Counted from the stretch's first letter, positions 45,601 through 54,913 are shown. The stretch: DNA of 64,000 nucleotides from an uncultured Poribacteria bacterium (GCA_951828515.1 OX639992.1:744001-808000), one strand, 5' to 3'. Program-made: numbers and translations. The notes: a model not told the origin generated them from the sequence alone.

Positions 45601-48570
45601 ATCACCGCGGAGTGCCCGACCCGTATAAGACTCAGGCATCTCTGCGATTTGTTCAGGGGTCCCCACGGCAACGATAGTGCCACCACCAACGCCGCCTTCA
45701 GGTCCCAAATCAATGAGGTAATCTGCAGAGTTGACGACTTCCAGATTATGTTCGACAACGACAACCGTATTGCCATCGTCTACGAGTCGATGAAGTATCA
45801 TCAACAATTTATTCACATCGTCAAAGTGTAAACCGGTTGTAGGTTCATCAAGGATATAGAGCGTTTTACCCGTACCGCGTTTGGAGAGTTCCCGTGAGAG
45901 TTTGATACGTTGTGCTTCACCACCTGAAAGCGTGGGTGCGGGTTGTCCGAGTTTAATGTAATCTAAACCGACATCGTGGAGCAGTTTCAACCCTCTTGCG
46001 ACCTTTGGAATATCGGCGAAATGTGCGAGTGCAGTACCAATATCCATTTCAAGGACTTCAGAGATGTTTTTGTCCTTGTATTTAATAGCGAGGGTTTCGC
46101 TATTGAAGCGTTTTCCCTCACACACTTCACACTCCACCCAGACATCGGAGAGCAGTCCCATATCGACTTTTTTTGCCCCGTTACCACTACAGGCTTCACA
46201 TCTACCACCGGTGACGTTGAAACTAAATCGTCCGGGTTTATAGCCCCGCAATTTCGCATCAGGGAGACCGGCATAGAGTGCGCGAATCCCGTCAAAGACC
46301 TTCGTGTAGGTTGCGGCATTGGAACGTGGTGTGCGTCCGATGGGTGCCATGTCAATGTTTATAATTTTGTCTATGACCTTGGAGATCGGAACGCTCTTGT
46401 TTTCGATGATACCTCGAATATCGTCGTAATCCCCGGGCACAGTCTTTGCCTTCATGAGATCGCGGGCGAGTGCGCTGTAGAGAATATCGTGAATTAAGGA
46501 ACTCTTTCCAGACCCACTCACCCCTGTTATACAACAGAGCGTACCTACCGGTATTTTAGGGCTGATACCTTGGAGATTGTTCTGACGTGCATTATTGATT
46601 TGCACCCACCTATCCCCCGTCGGACGACGAGATTCCGGTTGAACGATTACCTTATCGCCTCGGAGATATTGGGCAGTGAGCGTATTGCTCTCCTCCATGA
46701 ACTGTGTGGGTGTGCCGATATCCGTTATCTTCCCACCCTTAATCCCCGCTCCCGGTCCGAAATCGACAATCAGGTCAGCCACTAACATGGTTGCCTCGTC
46801 GTGTTCAACGACAATAACGGTGTTCCCCTGATCTCGCAAGTTTAAGAGGGTCATCAGCAAACCGGCGTGGTCGCGTGGATGTAAACCGATACTGGGTTCA
46901 TCAAGGACGTAGGTGACATCGCGTAATCCCGCCCCGACCTGACTCGCAAGACGAATCCGCTGTGCTTCGCCGCCAGAGAGTGTCGGTGCGGAACGAGCGA
47001 GCGTTAAGTATCCTAATCCGACATCCATAAGGAATCCGAGCCGTCCTCGAATTTCTTTCAACAGTTCCGATGCTATGAACGTCTCTCGCTCTGGCAGGAC
47101 TAACTCGCCGAAGAATTCAGCTGCGTCCTGAATGGACATTTCAAGAAGGTTCGTTATAGATGTATCGCCTATCGTCACGGCTTTCACCCACGGGTTAAGT
47201 CGGGTTCCGTCACATGTCCTGCACGGCATTTTGACAAAATAGTCTGGGAAGGTGCCTTCATCGGTATCATCATCTTCAAAGTGGTATCTCTGTTCTTCCG
47301 TTGGAATAATCCCGTGAAAATGAACACGATATTGTCGCAGGTGCTGCTGTGGCTTTCGCCTTCGCCGGCGTCTCTTTTTGCCGCGTTGCTTTCGCCCGGT
47401 GTTTCCGGTACTCCTTGGTGTGTTACCCGTGTTCCTGTCTCTACTCGGGGCGTTAATCGTAAGAACATCGTCGCCGGTGCCGTAGAGAACTGCATGTTGT
47501 TGTTCGGGTGTTAGGTCTTTCCAAGGGGTTTCAATATCGAACCCGAGGTGTTTTGCGAGTGCTTCAGCGATTACTTTTTCCCTTGCGGTGTCTCGTGTAT
47601 TCAGAGGTCCCCATAGGCTTATGGCACCTTGCGTGATAGAGAGGGTATCATCGGAGACGATCAACTTGGGCGAGATGCCCATTTGCACGCCTAAACCCCG
47701 ACAATTCTCGCACATTCCATCAGGGTTGTTGAAAGAGAAGTGGCGAGGTTCGGGTTTCACGAAACTGATCCGGCAGTGCGCGCAGGTGTAATCCTCGCTG
47801 AACAATAGGTCGTCTTCCTCTGTCACAAATGGAGATCCCTCGCCTTCAGTAGGAACAACGTGAACAAGGAGACTTCCGTCTCCACGCATGAGTGCAGTAT
47901 CCACGGCTTGCGCGAGGCGAGTTTCAATTCCCTCTTTGATAACAACCCGGTCAATGACGACATCAATATCGTGCCGTTGATTGGGATTGAGGGTAAACCC
48001 CGGTCGGAGTTCGTATATCTCACCATCGATCCGTAACCGCGCGAAACCCGCCTTGCGTAAATCTTCAAGTTCTCTTTCGTGCGCACCGCGGGACCCCCTG
48101 AGAATCGGTGCCAAAATGATAAGTCTTGTACGTTCTGGGTAATCGATCAGGGCTTCGACGATATCCGCGGCAGTTTGCGAACCGACTTCACGTCCGCATT
48201 CGGGACAGTAGAATTGTCCGACACGTGCGTAGAGGACGCGGAGGTAGTCATAGACTTCAGTTATGGTCGCCACAGTGGAACGCGGGTTATGTCCGGTTGA
48301 CCCTTGATCAATAGCAATGGAAGGAGATAATCCAACAATTTCATCTACATCCGGCTTACCGAGTTGCCCTAAAAACTGCCGTGCGTACGCCGATAAAGAC
48401 TCGATATATCGTCGTTGTCCTTCGGCGTAAACGGTATCAATTGCCATTGATGATTTGCCCGAACCGCTAACGCCGGTGAAGACGATGAGTCTGTCTTTCG
48501 GAAGTTGGATGTCAATGTTTCTGAGATTGTGCTCGCGCGCGCCGTGCACGAGAATCGACTCTTCTGTCAT
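42637..48570 (-). CDS. uvrA: Double-length UvrA: two complete UvrA copies fused in one frame
   Basis: 1977 residues, about twice a normal UvrA (~940), the damage-sensing ATPase of nucleotide excision repair. Copy 1 (~1-990) and copy 2 (~1040-1977) each have two ABC ATPase sites: Walker [10 protein letters not shown] and [10 protein letters not shown] in copy 1, GVSGSGKTS and GVSGCGKSS in copy 2; four LSGGE signatures; four (V/I)(L/M)DEP Walker B motifs. Both copies keep zinc modules (CAHC...CENC, CEAC...CEVC; CRSC...CDFC, CHVC...CETC). The linker (~990-1040, [20 protein letters not shown]) is coded by dispersed repeats. Copy 1 has an Arg/Lys-rich insert (KKRRRRRRK) near residue 400; copy 2 holds two in-frame REP sequences. 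ATG 48570 follows a repeat-borne ribosome-binding site. Confidence 0.93.
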   Translation of the reverse strand: MTEESILVHGAREHNLRNIDIQLPKDRLIVFTGVSGSGKSSMAIDTVYAEGQRRYIESLSAYARQFLGQLGKPDVDEIVGLSPSIAIDQGSTGHNPRSTVATITEVYDYLRVLYARVGQFYCPECGREVGSQTAADIVEALIDYPERTRLIILAPILRGSRGAHERELEDLRKAGFARLRIDGEIYELRPGFTLNPNQRHDIDVVIDRVVIKEGIETRLAQAVDTALMRGDGSLLVHVVPTEGEGSPFVTEEDDLLFSEDYTCAHCRISFVKPEPRHFSFNNPDGMCENCRGLGVQMGISPKLIVSDDTLSITQGAISLWGPLNTRDTAREKVIAEALAKHLGFDIETPWKDLTPEQQHAVLYGTGDDVLTINAPSRDRNTGNTPRSTGNTGRKQRGKKRRRRRRKPQQHLRQYRVHFHGIIPTEEQRYHFEDDDTDEGTFPDYFVKMPCRTCDGTRLNPWVKAVTIGDTSITNLLEMSIQDAAEFFGELVLPERETFIASELLKEIRGRLGFLMDVGLGYLTLARSAPTLSGGEAQRIRLASQVGAGLRDVTYVLDEPSIGLHPRDHAGLLMTLLNLRDQGNTVIVVEHDEATMLVADLIVDFGPGAGIKGGKITDIGTPTQFMEESNTLTAQYLRGDKVIVQPESRRPTGDRWVQINNARQNNLQGISPKIPVGTLCCITGVSGSGKSSLIHDILYSALARDLMKAKTVPGDYDDIRGIIENKSVPISKVIDKIINIDMAPIGRTPRSNAATYTKVFDGIRALYAGLPDAKLRGYKPGRFSFNVTGGRCEACSGNGAKKVDMGLLSDVWVECEVCEGKRFNSETLAIKYKDKNISEVLEMDIGTALAHFADIPKVARGLKLLHDVGLDYIKLGQPAPTLSGGEAQRIKLSRELSKRGTGKTLYILDEPTTGLHFDDVNKLLMILHRLVDDGNTVVVVEHNLEVVNSADYLIDLGPEGGVGGGTIVAVGTPEQIAEMPESYTGRALRGDFDIWQNSGQQSAVSSQQETGRMEERKDGAFTLPPFHLNAENRRLTAENQYIIVRGATENNLKNIDIDIPHRKMTALTGVSGSGKTSLALDTVYAEGQRRYIETLSTYARQFIGQMEKPKVSKIEGLSPAIAISHANAGQNPRSTVATITEIHDGLRTVYARWGKPYCPDCQEEVQPQTAEEITAQVFERLREQRVDVLAPLTNFFLLPEDKEGVSRGKIVDVSASESAFALKGNEDYADVFRRLQRAGFVRVQIDGEIHRLDETPKLSRGIHHEIFIVIDRIELVDEEKSRFTEAVELALLQSGGFVLVQAYRGSQDNEKRERGETTGRHFLSEHAMCRSCGSNFGQLTPRHFSFNNKVGACDFCDGRGRNMHPPYDACNQCHGTRLKPLPSCVRFENATVSELMALSITEIIEFFDTRLNRIEAEVISDDTETDRSDLLIATGVSTSRATHPALHIHTSPEFEAEVLRQIRTRLQFLEDIGLGYLALDRGAPTLSGGEMRRIQLASQLGSGLTGVTYILDEPSIGLHPRDQERLIAALKELRDIGNSVLVVEHDRDTILASDHVIDFGPQAGKGGGEIVATGTPNTFIDGSPLVGAISESRHTDEPSSTKSLTQAYLSDEVEIPVPNTRREGTGKQLAIFGAQTNNLKNIDVKIPLGTLTCVTGVSGCGKSSLVEGTLKPALESRSSIKTGDPEDRRYSRYIDPSNREPIYNDYGLPEYRSIRGVSHIKRLINVDQKAIGETPRSNPATYTDLFTKIRELFAEQHDAKLRGYSMGTFSFNLAQGQCHVCEGHRFNRVEMHFLPDVWIPCETCNSTGYNVETLEIRYNGKNIAEVLTMTVDEALTFFDENPRICRTLQMLTDVGLGYIELGQSATTLSGGEAQRVKLAKELARRQTGATLYIMDEPTTGLHFDDIQKLLKVLNRLVDEGNTIIAVEHNIDVIKSADWIIDLGPEGSKGGGEVVAMGTPEDVASVQESHTARFLREVL
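43795..43819. repeat. REP-like palindrome inside uvrA, copy A
   Basis: All 25 bases equal to the intergenic copy at 41374; translated in frame as part of [15 protein letters not shown] at about residues 1583-1593. Confidence 0.7.
44260..44300. repeat. REP-like palindrome inside uvrA, copy B
   Basis: GCGATCAGAAGATCGCTCCTA, a GCGATC/GATCGC palindrome with the REP tail TCCTA, translated as part of [16 protein letters not shown]. Confidence 0.55.
45451..45600 (-). repeat. Composite dispersed repeat forming the UvrA-UvrA linker
   Basis: Minus strand order: GGTCAGCAGTCAGCGGTC units, AGAGACTGGAAGGATGG, GGAAGGATGGGG, CACCCTTCCACCCTTCC, then GCTGAGAACCGAAGGCTGAC. The first and last parts match the CAGCCGTCAG family, the middle the repeat before sufS (2785-2875). 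The frame is open throughout. Confidence 0.7.
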
Positions 48571-48590
48571 TTTTTAATTATTCCTTGCGG
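48571..48590 (-). repeat. Repeat-borne ribosome-binding site before uvrA
   Basis: Minus strand CCGCAAGGAATAATTAAAAA directly before the uvrA ATG, the same 19 bases as before the PhyH gene. Confidence 0.65.
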
Positions 48591-48653
48591 TTAAACGGCG
48601 AGAGTTTAAACTTTAGTTTCCTCTTCTTAATTTTTTTATTCAGAAGAACGAGG

Positions 48654-49562
48654 TTAAATATCTGTAAAACCGCCTAACTCTTTGAGTTTGCGGGCATCTT
48701 TGCGCCAATCGGCTTTGACTGTTACGTAGATTTCTAAAAAGACGCGGGTATCTAAGAATTTCTCAATATCAATGCGTGCGAGTTCACCGACCCGTTTAGC
48801 TACCTTACCACCCTTACCGATGATAATTTGCTTTTGTGTCTGGCGTTCTGTATAAACAATGGCTCGGATATAGATAATTTCACCCGATTTATTATTCTGG
48901 CGTTTTTCAAATTCTTCAATAACGACAGCGGAAGCGTAAGGGATTTCGCGTTGGGTCAGGAGCATAATCTTTTCACGAACGGTTTCGGCGATAAAAAAGC
49001 GTTCAGGAAGGTCGCTGAGTTGGTCCTCTGGAAAATAGCGAGGTCCCAGGGGTAGGTAAGTTTCAATCTGCTCAAGAAGGAGCGGTACACCATCAGCAGT
49101 TAATGCGGAGATCGGTATCATGTGTGCGAATTCAAATTTCCGATTGTAGTCCTCGAAAATAGGGAGCAAGGTGGGCTTCGCGACGAGATCTACTTTATTG
49201 AGAACGAGAATTGTTGTTAGTTTATTACGCTTGAGGCGTTTTAGGATTCTATCCTCAATCTCAGGGTCTGGGCGCGTTACATCAATCACAAAAAGGACGA
49301 CATCCGCGTCCCCTAAAGCCCCATACGCGGTTTTGACCATCTCGCTTTGTAAGCGGTACTTGGGGTTCATCAGTCCGGGCGTATCGACAAAAATGATTTG
49401 ATGGGCGTCTGTGGTAACAATCCCGCGAATCTGATTGCGAGTCGTTTGTGGTTTCGGGGTGACGATCGCGAGTTTCTGCCCTAAAATGGTATTGAGCAGG
49501 GTGGATTTACCGACATTCGGCGCGCCGATAATGCTAACGTACCCGGATTTGAAATTTTTAAT
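48654..49562 (-). CDS. era: GTPase Era, probably with an ATT start
   Basis: 302-residue Era, a GTPase with KH domain needed for 16S rRNA processing and 30S assembly. The G1 motif GAPNVGKST, G2 region TTRNQIRG, G3 DTPGLMNP, G4 NKVD and the C-terminal KH domain (GKGGKVAKRVGELARIDIEKFL) are all in one frame from ~49550. But no ATG, GTG or TTG exists in frame before the G1 motif back to the stop. The only fitting start is ATT at 49562 (ATT-KNFKSGYVSIIG), placed after CCGCAAAGTAAA, the degraded form of the repeat-borne ribosome-binding site. Starting at the internal ATG 49370 would remove G1-G3. Confidence 0.85.
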   Translation of the reverse strand: MKNFKSGYVSIIGAPNVGKSTLLNTILGQKLAIVTPKPQTTRNQIRGIVTTDAHQIIFVDTPGLMNPKYRLQSEMVKTAYGALGDADVVLFVIDVTRPDPEIEDRILKRLKRNKLTTILVLNKVDLVAKPTLLPIFEDYNRKFEFAHMIPISALTADGVPLLLEQIETYLPLGPRYFPEDQLSDLPERFFIAETVREKIMLLTQREIPYASAVVIEEFEKRQNNKSGEIIYIRAIVYTERQTQKQIIIGKGGKVAKRVGELARIDIEKFLDTRVFLEIYVTVKADWRKDARKLKELGGFTDI

Positions 49563-49640
49563 TTTACTTTGCGGAAGAAAGACGCAGATTGAACCATGGA
49601 TGCGCTTTTCTTAAATCCGCCCTCCACTTTGTTAGGGGCT
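49563..49640 (-). repeat. Degenerate repeat with ribosome-binding site before era
   Basis: Minus strand ...TCCGCAAAGTAAAATTAAAA lies where uvrA, PhyH and the ceramidase-like gene have CCGCAAGGAAWAATTAAAAATG. The upstream body (TTAAATCCGCCCTCCACTTT, GGGGCTACGG on the plus strand) matches that at 36.73-36.80 kb. Confidence 0.55.
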
Positions 49641-49810
49641 ACGGTTCCAGAAGAATTCGCAGTTTCTTAACAGGCCGTGCCACGCGAGATTATTCAAATA
49701 GGAGCAACCCCCACTTGGGGGCAGATACTGGAGCACTTGCGCAGCATAAACTTAATATATATTATACAAAATCGGGTCGTCAAAATCAAGGAAAATTTTT
49801 GAGAATTTCG

Positions 49811-50425
49811 TTAGGCGTTCTGCTCTTCAATTTGATGCAACGCCTCACTGATGTAGCGGCGGATCCATTCGCTCTCAGTGGTTGCTGCCAATGCATTCAG
49901 CGCGGAGATGGCTTGTGTGTTACCAATTCTACCTAAAGCGACGATAGCGGCAGAACAAACGGCTCTATCGGTGTCCAGGATGCTGCTTATAAGTGCATCT
50001 ATGATCTGGACAGGTGGGCTTGAAGTCCTCTCTTCGTCGAGTCCTAATTCACCAAGGGCAACGACGGCGGCACAACGCATGTCTGCTTCCTCGTCTTGTA
50101 GAAACGGGATGAGCACATCAATAGCACGTGCATCGCGGATATGCCCGAGGGAGGAAATGGCGAAACGGCGAACGGTCGAATTGTTATCGTTTAAGGCATT
50201 GATGAGTGGCGCGACGGCATGAACACCACCAACACCGCCTAACCCTTCAGCGGCATAAGCACGCATCTCAGCGGATTCCGAGCGCAGTTTTTGTAAGAGT
50301 ACATGCGTCGGGATATATCGCCAGTTCCTGACAGGACCGTCTCGATGTGAGGCCCACTTGATGAACTTGCGGACTTTTTGCGGCAGGGACGAGTTTGAAG
50401 CAGAGTCTATGGTTTCGCGCGTCAT
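49811..50425 (-). CDS. HEAT-repeat protein
   Basis: 204 residues with four to five HEAT/PBS-lyase-like repeats (RSESAEMRAYAAEGLGGVG, NSTVRRFAISSLGHIRD, EADMRCAAVVALGELG, DRAVCSAAIVALGRIG). All-helical scaffold for protein contact; no catalytic domain and no signal peptide. GAGGTGG before the ATG. Function unknown. Confidence 0.85.
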   Translation of the reverse strand: MTRETIDSASNSSLPQKVRKFIKWASHRDGPVRNWRYIPTHVLLQKLRSESAEMRAYAAEGLGGVGGVHAVAPLINALNDNNSTVRRFAISSLGHIRDARAIDVLIPFLQDEEADMRCAAVVALGELGLDEERTSSPPVQIIDALISSILDTDRAVCSAAIVALGRIGNTQAISALNALAATTESEWIRRYISEALHQIEEQNA

Positions 50426-50599
50426 AGTGCCACCTCGCTTGATATGAACTCACACAGCTTTGGTAGTTTACGGACCAGAATTAAAGATTGAGTAAGATAA
50501 TTATACCATAGAGTACACCTCAATAGTAATTTTTTTCAATTAAACATGAGGGAGAAGTATTCAGTTCTCCAATAATTTCGATTTACTGCTTGAGAAATC

Positions 50600-50635
50600 T
50601 TTGCTGTAGGAGCGACCTCAAGGGCGCGATACTTC
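50600..50635. repeat. REP-like repeat between trpB and the HEAT gene
   Basis: CTGTAGGAGCGACCTCAAGG, the TGTAGGAGCGA tail of the REP family. Confidence 0.4.
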
Positions 50636-50659
50636 GCACCAGCAGTACCCCAGATAAAT

Positions 50660-51892
50660 TCAAAGGTTGATGCCCAATTCACTTGCGATCGTGTAAACAT
50701 CCTTGTCGCCGCGCCCTGAAAGGCAGACAGCGATGACTTTGTCTTTACCGAGTTTAGGAGCAAGCTCACGCAGATAGGCAATAGCATGCGCGGATTCCAA
50801 TGCTGGGATAATGCCCTCTGTCTCCGATAACAATCGGAATCCTTCTATCGCTTCTGCATCGGTAACCGGTACGTATTCCGCTCTACCAGTCTCGCGATAA
50901 TAACTGTGTTCAGGTCCGACCCCCGGGTAATCCAATCCTGCGGAGATCGAGTGGGCAGGGGTTATCTGACCGTCATCCTCCTGCAACAGATAGCACTTCG
51001 CACCGTGAAAGACACCAACGCTGCCTGCAGTGAGAGGTGCGGCGTGTCGCCCACTAGGGATGCTCTCGCCTGCGGCTTCCACTCCGATAAGCCGAACGGA
51101 TTCATCAGCGTAGAAGGGATAGAACATACCGAGTGAATTGCTCCCACCACCGACACAGGCGACGACACAATCGGGGAGTGTGCCTTCCTGCTCCAAAATC
51201 TGTGATCTCGCTTCGTCCCCGATAACAGATTGGAAGTCTCGAACGATCATAGGATACGGGTGCGCGCCGACAACCGAACCGAGAAGTAGATAAGTGGTTC
51301 GGACGTTGGTGACCCAATCGCGGAAGCAGGCGTTGATCGCATCCTTGAGGGTCCGCGACCCGGAATTAACAGGCACCACTTTTGTCCCCATGAGTTGCAT
51401 ACGGAAAACGTTGAGCGACTGTCGTTCTATGTCTTCCTCACCCATATACACTTCGCATTCCATACCGAACTTTGCGGCGACGGTGGCTGTTGCGACCCCG
51501 TGTTGTCCTGCCCCGGTTTCAGCGATGATGCGTTTTTTGCCCATCCATCGTGCGAGGAGGATTTGACCGATCGCGCTGTTAATTTTGTGGGCACCTGTAT
51601 GGTTGAGGTCTTCGCGTTTGAGATATATTTTCGCGCCGCCGAGCGTCTCTGTCAAATGTTCGGCATAATAGAGAGGATTTGGCCGCCCGACATATTCACG
51701 GAGGTAGTATTGAAATTCTTGTTGGAAGTCGTGATTGTCTTTGAGCTTCACGTATGCTTCTTCGAGTTCTAAAAGGGCGGGCATGAGTGTTTCGGGGACG
51801 TATCTGCCCCCGAATTGTCCGAAATGTCCTGTTGCATCAGGGAGTTTTTTAATTATCCCTTGCGGTTCGTTTGGGTGGGTCTGGGATTTCAT
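50660..51892 (-). CDS. trpB: Tryptophan synthase beta chain
   Basis: 410-residue PLP enzyme joining indole and serine to tryptophan. Seen: [17 protein letters not shown] lysine in [27 protein letters not shown], and the phosphate-binding [12 protein letters not shown]. The first ~17 residues ([17 protein letters not shown]) are an extension partly coded by the CCGCAAGGGATAATTAAAAA repeat (PQGIIKK), so the ancestral start was probably later. trpA does not adjoin. Confidence 0.95.
   Translation of the reverse strand: MKSQTHPNEPQGIIKKLPDATGHFGQFGGRYVPETLMPALLELEEAYVKLKDNHDFQQEFQYYLREYVGRPNPLYYAEHLTETLGGAKIYLKREDLNHTGAHKINSAIGQILLARWMGKKRIIAETGAGQHGVATATVAAKFGMECEVYMGEEDIERQSLNVFRMQLMGTKVVPVNSGSRTLKDAINACFRDWVTNVRTTYLLLGSVVGAHPYPMIVRDFQSVIGDEARSQILEQEGTLPDCVVACVGGGSNSLGMFYPFYADESVRLIGVEAAGESIPSGRHAAPLTAGSVGVFHGAKCYLLQEDDGQITPAHSISAGLDYPGVGPEHSYYRETGRAEYVPVTDAEAIEGFRLLSETEGIIPALESAHAIAYLRELAPKLGKDKVIAVCLSGRGDKDVYTIASELGINL
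51845..51865 (-). repeat. Repeat-borne ribosome-binding-site element translated in trpB
   Basis: Minus strand CCGCAAGGGATAATTAAAAA, same element as before uvrA and PhyH, here 18-44 bases inside the trpB frame. Confidence 0.55.
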
Positions 51893-51927
51893 ATTTATTT
51901 ATCCAAATCTTCGGTTCTAAAACCCCC

Positions 51928-52372
51928 AGTCTTTAGACGGGGGATACAGAACCGCTCCTGTATTGTGTCAAAAAAACCTTTGACTTTTGACTAAAAATGT
52001 GATACACTTTTCTTTGTATTCGGCATTGGTTGCAGTTGATGCACTGATATATTGCTTGGTATTTGAGACGACTGTGTAAAAGCCTCATACGCCTCAAGAA
52101 ATATCTAAAATATGCTTGACATGTGTTCGGGAAATCCAAGTCATGTTGTATCCCACGAGAATGTAAAGAGGTTAAGCCTCTCGTAGCACATCAAACTGTT
52201 CATAAGGCACTTCGGTGCGGGGTCGGGATAGCGTCCCTTGTGCTTAGGCATAGGAAGTCTTTCGTTTTTGACATTCTCAAAATGAAAGCAATGTCGTTTG
52301 AAGCCACAAATGCTTTCGCTTAGAAAAACTTTGCGGAAGCCCCTATGTTTTAGCAAGGGGTCTATCACCTCC
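51928..52372 (+). mobile_element. Decayed IS200/IS605-type element (hairpin ends, tnpB 3'-end/omega-RNA-like)
   Basis: The 549-bp gap 51893-52441 has CCCCCAGTCTTTAGACGGGGG at its left. At its right, after a stop codon, it has GAAGCCCCTATGTTTTAGCAAGGGG followed by TCTATCAC. GAAGCCCC...TTTAG...GGGG then TAGTTCAC-like is the usual right-end hairpin of IS200/IS605 tnpB elements. In between, one plus frame ends ...KMKAMSFEATNAFA, in the style of a tnpB C-terminus, but no intact tnpA or tnpB exists. A remnant call by pattern only. Confidence 0.4.
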
Positions 52373-52380
52373 GTATATCC

Positions 52381-52407
52381 GCCTGCACCGTTGCTGCAGG
52401 CTTTTTA
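52381..52407 (+). terminator. Hairpin-T terminator after the IS200/IS605-like remnant
   Basis: GCCTGCA-CCGTTGC-TGCAGGC then TTTTTAATTTT on the plus strand. The T-run overlaps another copy of the CCGCAAGG repeat (52402-52421, reversed). Confidence 0.55.
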
Positions 52408-52441
52408 ATTTTACCTTGCGGTTCGGTGAGGAACCTATCGT

Positions 52442-53440
52442 TTAAAAGTTTGCGCGGAGGTTCGATTGTTCCAGAACCGATGGGTTCACGACGGATTCTG
52501 GCAATTTCCCCGTTAGTACTTCTACGACACACGTGGCAGCAGCAATTTCTAAGTCAAGAATCGATTCTTCCGAGATAAAAGCGGCGTGCGGCGTAACGAC
52601 GACGTTTTCGAGGGTAAGCAGTTCTTCGTTCTGTTCAGGCGGTTCAGCTTCCAGTACATCTACACCTGCCCCAGCGATTTCAGCGTTGCGGAGCGCAGTG
52701 GTGAGTGCAACGGTATCCACAATACCGCCACGTGCCGTGTTAATCAGATAAGCCGTCGGTTTCATCGCCCGAAATTCTGCCTCGCCAAACATACCCTGTG
52801 TTTCTGATGTTAGCGGCGCGTGGATGGTGATGAAATCAGACGTCTTGAGGAGCTCTGAAAACGAAACCTTTTGTGCGCCGTGCTCCTGAATCAATTCGGG
52901 ATCAGTCCGTGGGGAACAAATGTTGATTGTAAATCCGAATGCTTTCGCCTTCGGCACAATTGACCGCGCAATCCGTCCGAAGCCGATGACACCGAGCGTT
53001 TTGCCTCGAATTCTGCGCATCGATGGTCCGATGTTCTGATCCCACGTCCCTTCCTTGACTGCCCGATTGAAGCGCGAGATTTTTCTGGCACACGCCAGCA
53101 GCAACCCCATCGCGTGGTCGGATACCTCATCAATACAATACGCGGGGACATTGGTCACAATGATGCCATGTTCCGTAGCGACTTCGACATCGATGTTGTC
53201 CAGTCCGATACCGCAACGTCCGATAATTTGACAATTTTCAGCGGCGGCAATGACAGGCGCGCGAACGGGTTGCCAGCAGGTGAGGATGCCGTCCATAGTT
53301 GGTGCGAGGGTTAGGAGTTCTGCCTCGTCACCAGTCTCTGCGGCGATGAGTTCCGCCCCGATTTTGGCAAGCACTTGTCGTTCAGGCTCTATGGAGGGCC
53401 AGGCGTAATCGGTGATGAGGATTTTCCAGTTGTTTTGCAT
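52442..53440 (-). CDS. D-isomer-specific 2-hydroxyacid dehydrogenase (CtBP / SerA-like)
   Basis: 332 residues. Seen: IGRCGIGLDNIDVEVA, NAD motif GVIGFGRIARSIVPKAKAFG, catalytic Arg in LINTARGGIVDT, Glu in VDVLEAEPPEQNEEL and His in VVVTPHAAFISEES. The CtBP-like class converts 2-keto acids and D-hydroxyacids. Beside a GlcD-type oxidase, so D-hydroxyacid metabolism is likely. GAGGAAAGT before the ATG. Confidence 0.9.
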   Translation of the reverse strand: MQNNWKILITDYAWPSIEPERQVLAKIGAELIAAETGDEAELLTLAPTMDGILTCWQPVRAPVIAAAENCQIIGRCGIGLDNIDVEVATEHGIIVTNVPAYCIDEVSDHAMGLLLACARKISRFNRAVKEGTWDQNIGPSMRRIRGKTLGVIGFGRIARSIVPKAKAFGFTINICSPRTDPELIQEHGAQKVSFSELLKTSDFITIHAPLTSETQGMFGEAEFRAMKPTAYLINTARGGIVDTVALTTALRNAEIAGAGVDVLEAEPPEQNEELLTLENVVVTPHAAFISEESILDLEIAAATCVVEVLTGKLPESVVNPSVLEQSNLRANF

Positions 53441-53473
53441 ACTTTCCTCTACGCTACACGGTTGGAAACGCGT

Positions 53474-54856
53474 CTACAAGAAGACCTTACCGGGGTTCAT
53501 TAGGTTTAGAGGATCCAAAGCATTTTTGATAGCACGCATTAAATCGATTGCTGATCCGTGTTCCTTTTGTAGTGCTTTTCGTTTGCCGATGCCGACACCG
53601 TGTTCACCGGTGCAGGTGCCTCCCATCTCTAAAGCGATGTCTACAATCTGATGGCTGAAGAGTTGTGCTTCTGCTAATTCAGCGTCGTTATCCGCTTCAA
53701 GCGGGAAGACGACATGAAAATTCCCATCTCCGACGTGTCCGAGGAGCGACGGGAGAAGGTCCGATTTAGCGAGGAGTGCTTTCGTTTTAGCGATGCACTC
53801 GGCGAGTTCGGATATCGGGACGCAGACATCAGTGACGTAGCCGACAGAACCCGGACGGCGGTTTAAAGCGGCGTAGTAGCTATCATATCGGGCTTGCCAG
53901 AGGCGTTTACGTTCGTTCTCGTCCGTCGCCCATCGGAAATCTCCACTGCTGTGTGCGGCTGCGATGGTCCCGGCAATCTCTGAACTCTCTGCGACGGTGT
54001 GTTTGGAGCCGTGGAATTCAAAGAAGAGTGTCGGTGCGACCTGGTATGCTAACCCGGCATATTTGTTGACGGCATCCATCTGGCGTTCATCTAAAAGCTC
54101 AATACGGGCAATGCTAATCCCTTTACCTATGAGTTCAATAACGGTGTCTACTGCGGCAGCTACGGTTGGGAACGCACAGACAGCGGACGCGACCGCCTCC
54201 GGCAACCGTGTCAGTTTGAGCGTGATTTCGGTGATGATCCCCAGTGTGCCTTCAGAGCCGATGAAAAGACGTGTGAGATCGTAGCCTGCGGCAGACTTCC
54301 GCGCTCTGCTCCCCGTCTGGACGATGGAGCCATCAGCAGTAACGACAGTCAAGCTGAGGACGTTATCGAGCATTGTGCCGTATCGGACAGCACTCGTCCC
54401 AGATGCACGCGTCGCTGCCATCCCACCCAATGAGGCATCTGCCCCCGGATCGACAGAAAAATGGAGCTGCGTACCGATCTCCGCGAGATGTGTGTTCAAT
54501 TGCAGGCGTGTTACACCTGCTTGGACGGTGGCATCTCTGTCGTCTTGACTGACGCGGAGGATGTGGTTCATTTCGTTCAGTGCGATGCAGAGCGTGCCTT
54601 CAGTTGTGACGACAGCACCTTCAACACCGGTCCCTGTGCCGTAGGGGACTATCGGCATCTTATATTTCGCGCAAATTTTGACGATTTCGGCGACTTCGGC
54701 GTTGGTTTTCGGGAAAGCGACGGCATCCGGGAGCGCGCCTCGGTGATAGGAGGCATCGCGAGCGTGCGCGTCTCGGACAGCACTATCCGTGCTGAAGCGT
54801 GTGCCGAGAAGTGTATGGAGTTCCTTATGGGAGTGCTTTAAGTTATGATGATCCAT
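53474..54856 (-). CDS. glcD: FAD-linked oxidase, GlcD / D-lactate dehydrogenase type
   Basis: 460 residues. PCMH-type FAD-binding domain (~35-215, with PYGTGTGVEGAVV, VDPGADASLGGMAATRASGT, IGSEGTLGIITEI) and a C-terminal FAD-oxidase domain ending GTCTGEHGVGIGKRKAL and LMNPGKVFL. Oxidises D-lactate or glycolate; the matching Fe-S subunit gene is at 30836-32170. The ISAs1 element lies 57 bp upstream of the start and may separate the gene from its promoter. Confidence 0.9.
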   Translation of the reverse strand: MDHHNLKHSHKELHTLLGTRFSTDSAVRDAHARDASYHRGALPDAVAFPKTNAEVAEIVKICAKYKMPIVPYGTGTGVEGAVVTTEGTLCIALNEMNHILRVSQDDRDATVQAGVTRLQLNTHLAEIGTQLHFSVDPGADASLGGMAATRASGTSAVRYGTMLDNVLSLTVVTADGSIVQTGSRARKSAAGYDLTRLFIGSEGTLGIITEITLKLTRLPEAVASAVCAFPTVAAAVDTVIELIGKGISIARIELLDERQMDAVNKYAGLAYQVAPTLFFEFHGSKHTVAESSEIAGTIAAAHSSGDFRWATDENERKRLWQARYDSYYAALNRRPGSVGYVTDVCVPISELAECIAKTKALLAKSDLLPSLLGHVGDGNFHVVFPLEADNDAELAEAQLFSHQIVDIALEMGGTCTGEHGVGIGKRKALQKEHGSAIDLMRAIKNALDPLNLMNPGKVFL

Positions 54857-54903
54857 GCTACGGGTATTTTAGCACAATTTGGGGGTAGTGGCAAGCGAAA
54901 AGT

Positions 54904-54913
54904 GGCTACATTG
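54904..54913. repeat. 10-bp target-site duplication, left copy (GGCTACATTG)
   Basis: GGCTACATTG directly before the left inverted repeat; identical to 56252-56261. Confidence 0.9.

Noticed and set aside
47575-47600. Another copy of the CCTTGCGG ribosome-binding repeat inside uvrA
   Set aside because: Only CCCTTGCGG is shared, the AATTAAAAA part is missing and the coded residues ([12 protein letters not shown]) are normal UvrA; chance.
49171-49370. era starting at ATG 49370
   Set aside because: This would drop G1-G3, yet those motifs are perfectly conserved in the same open frame upstream.
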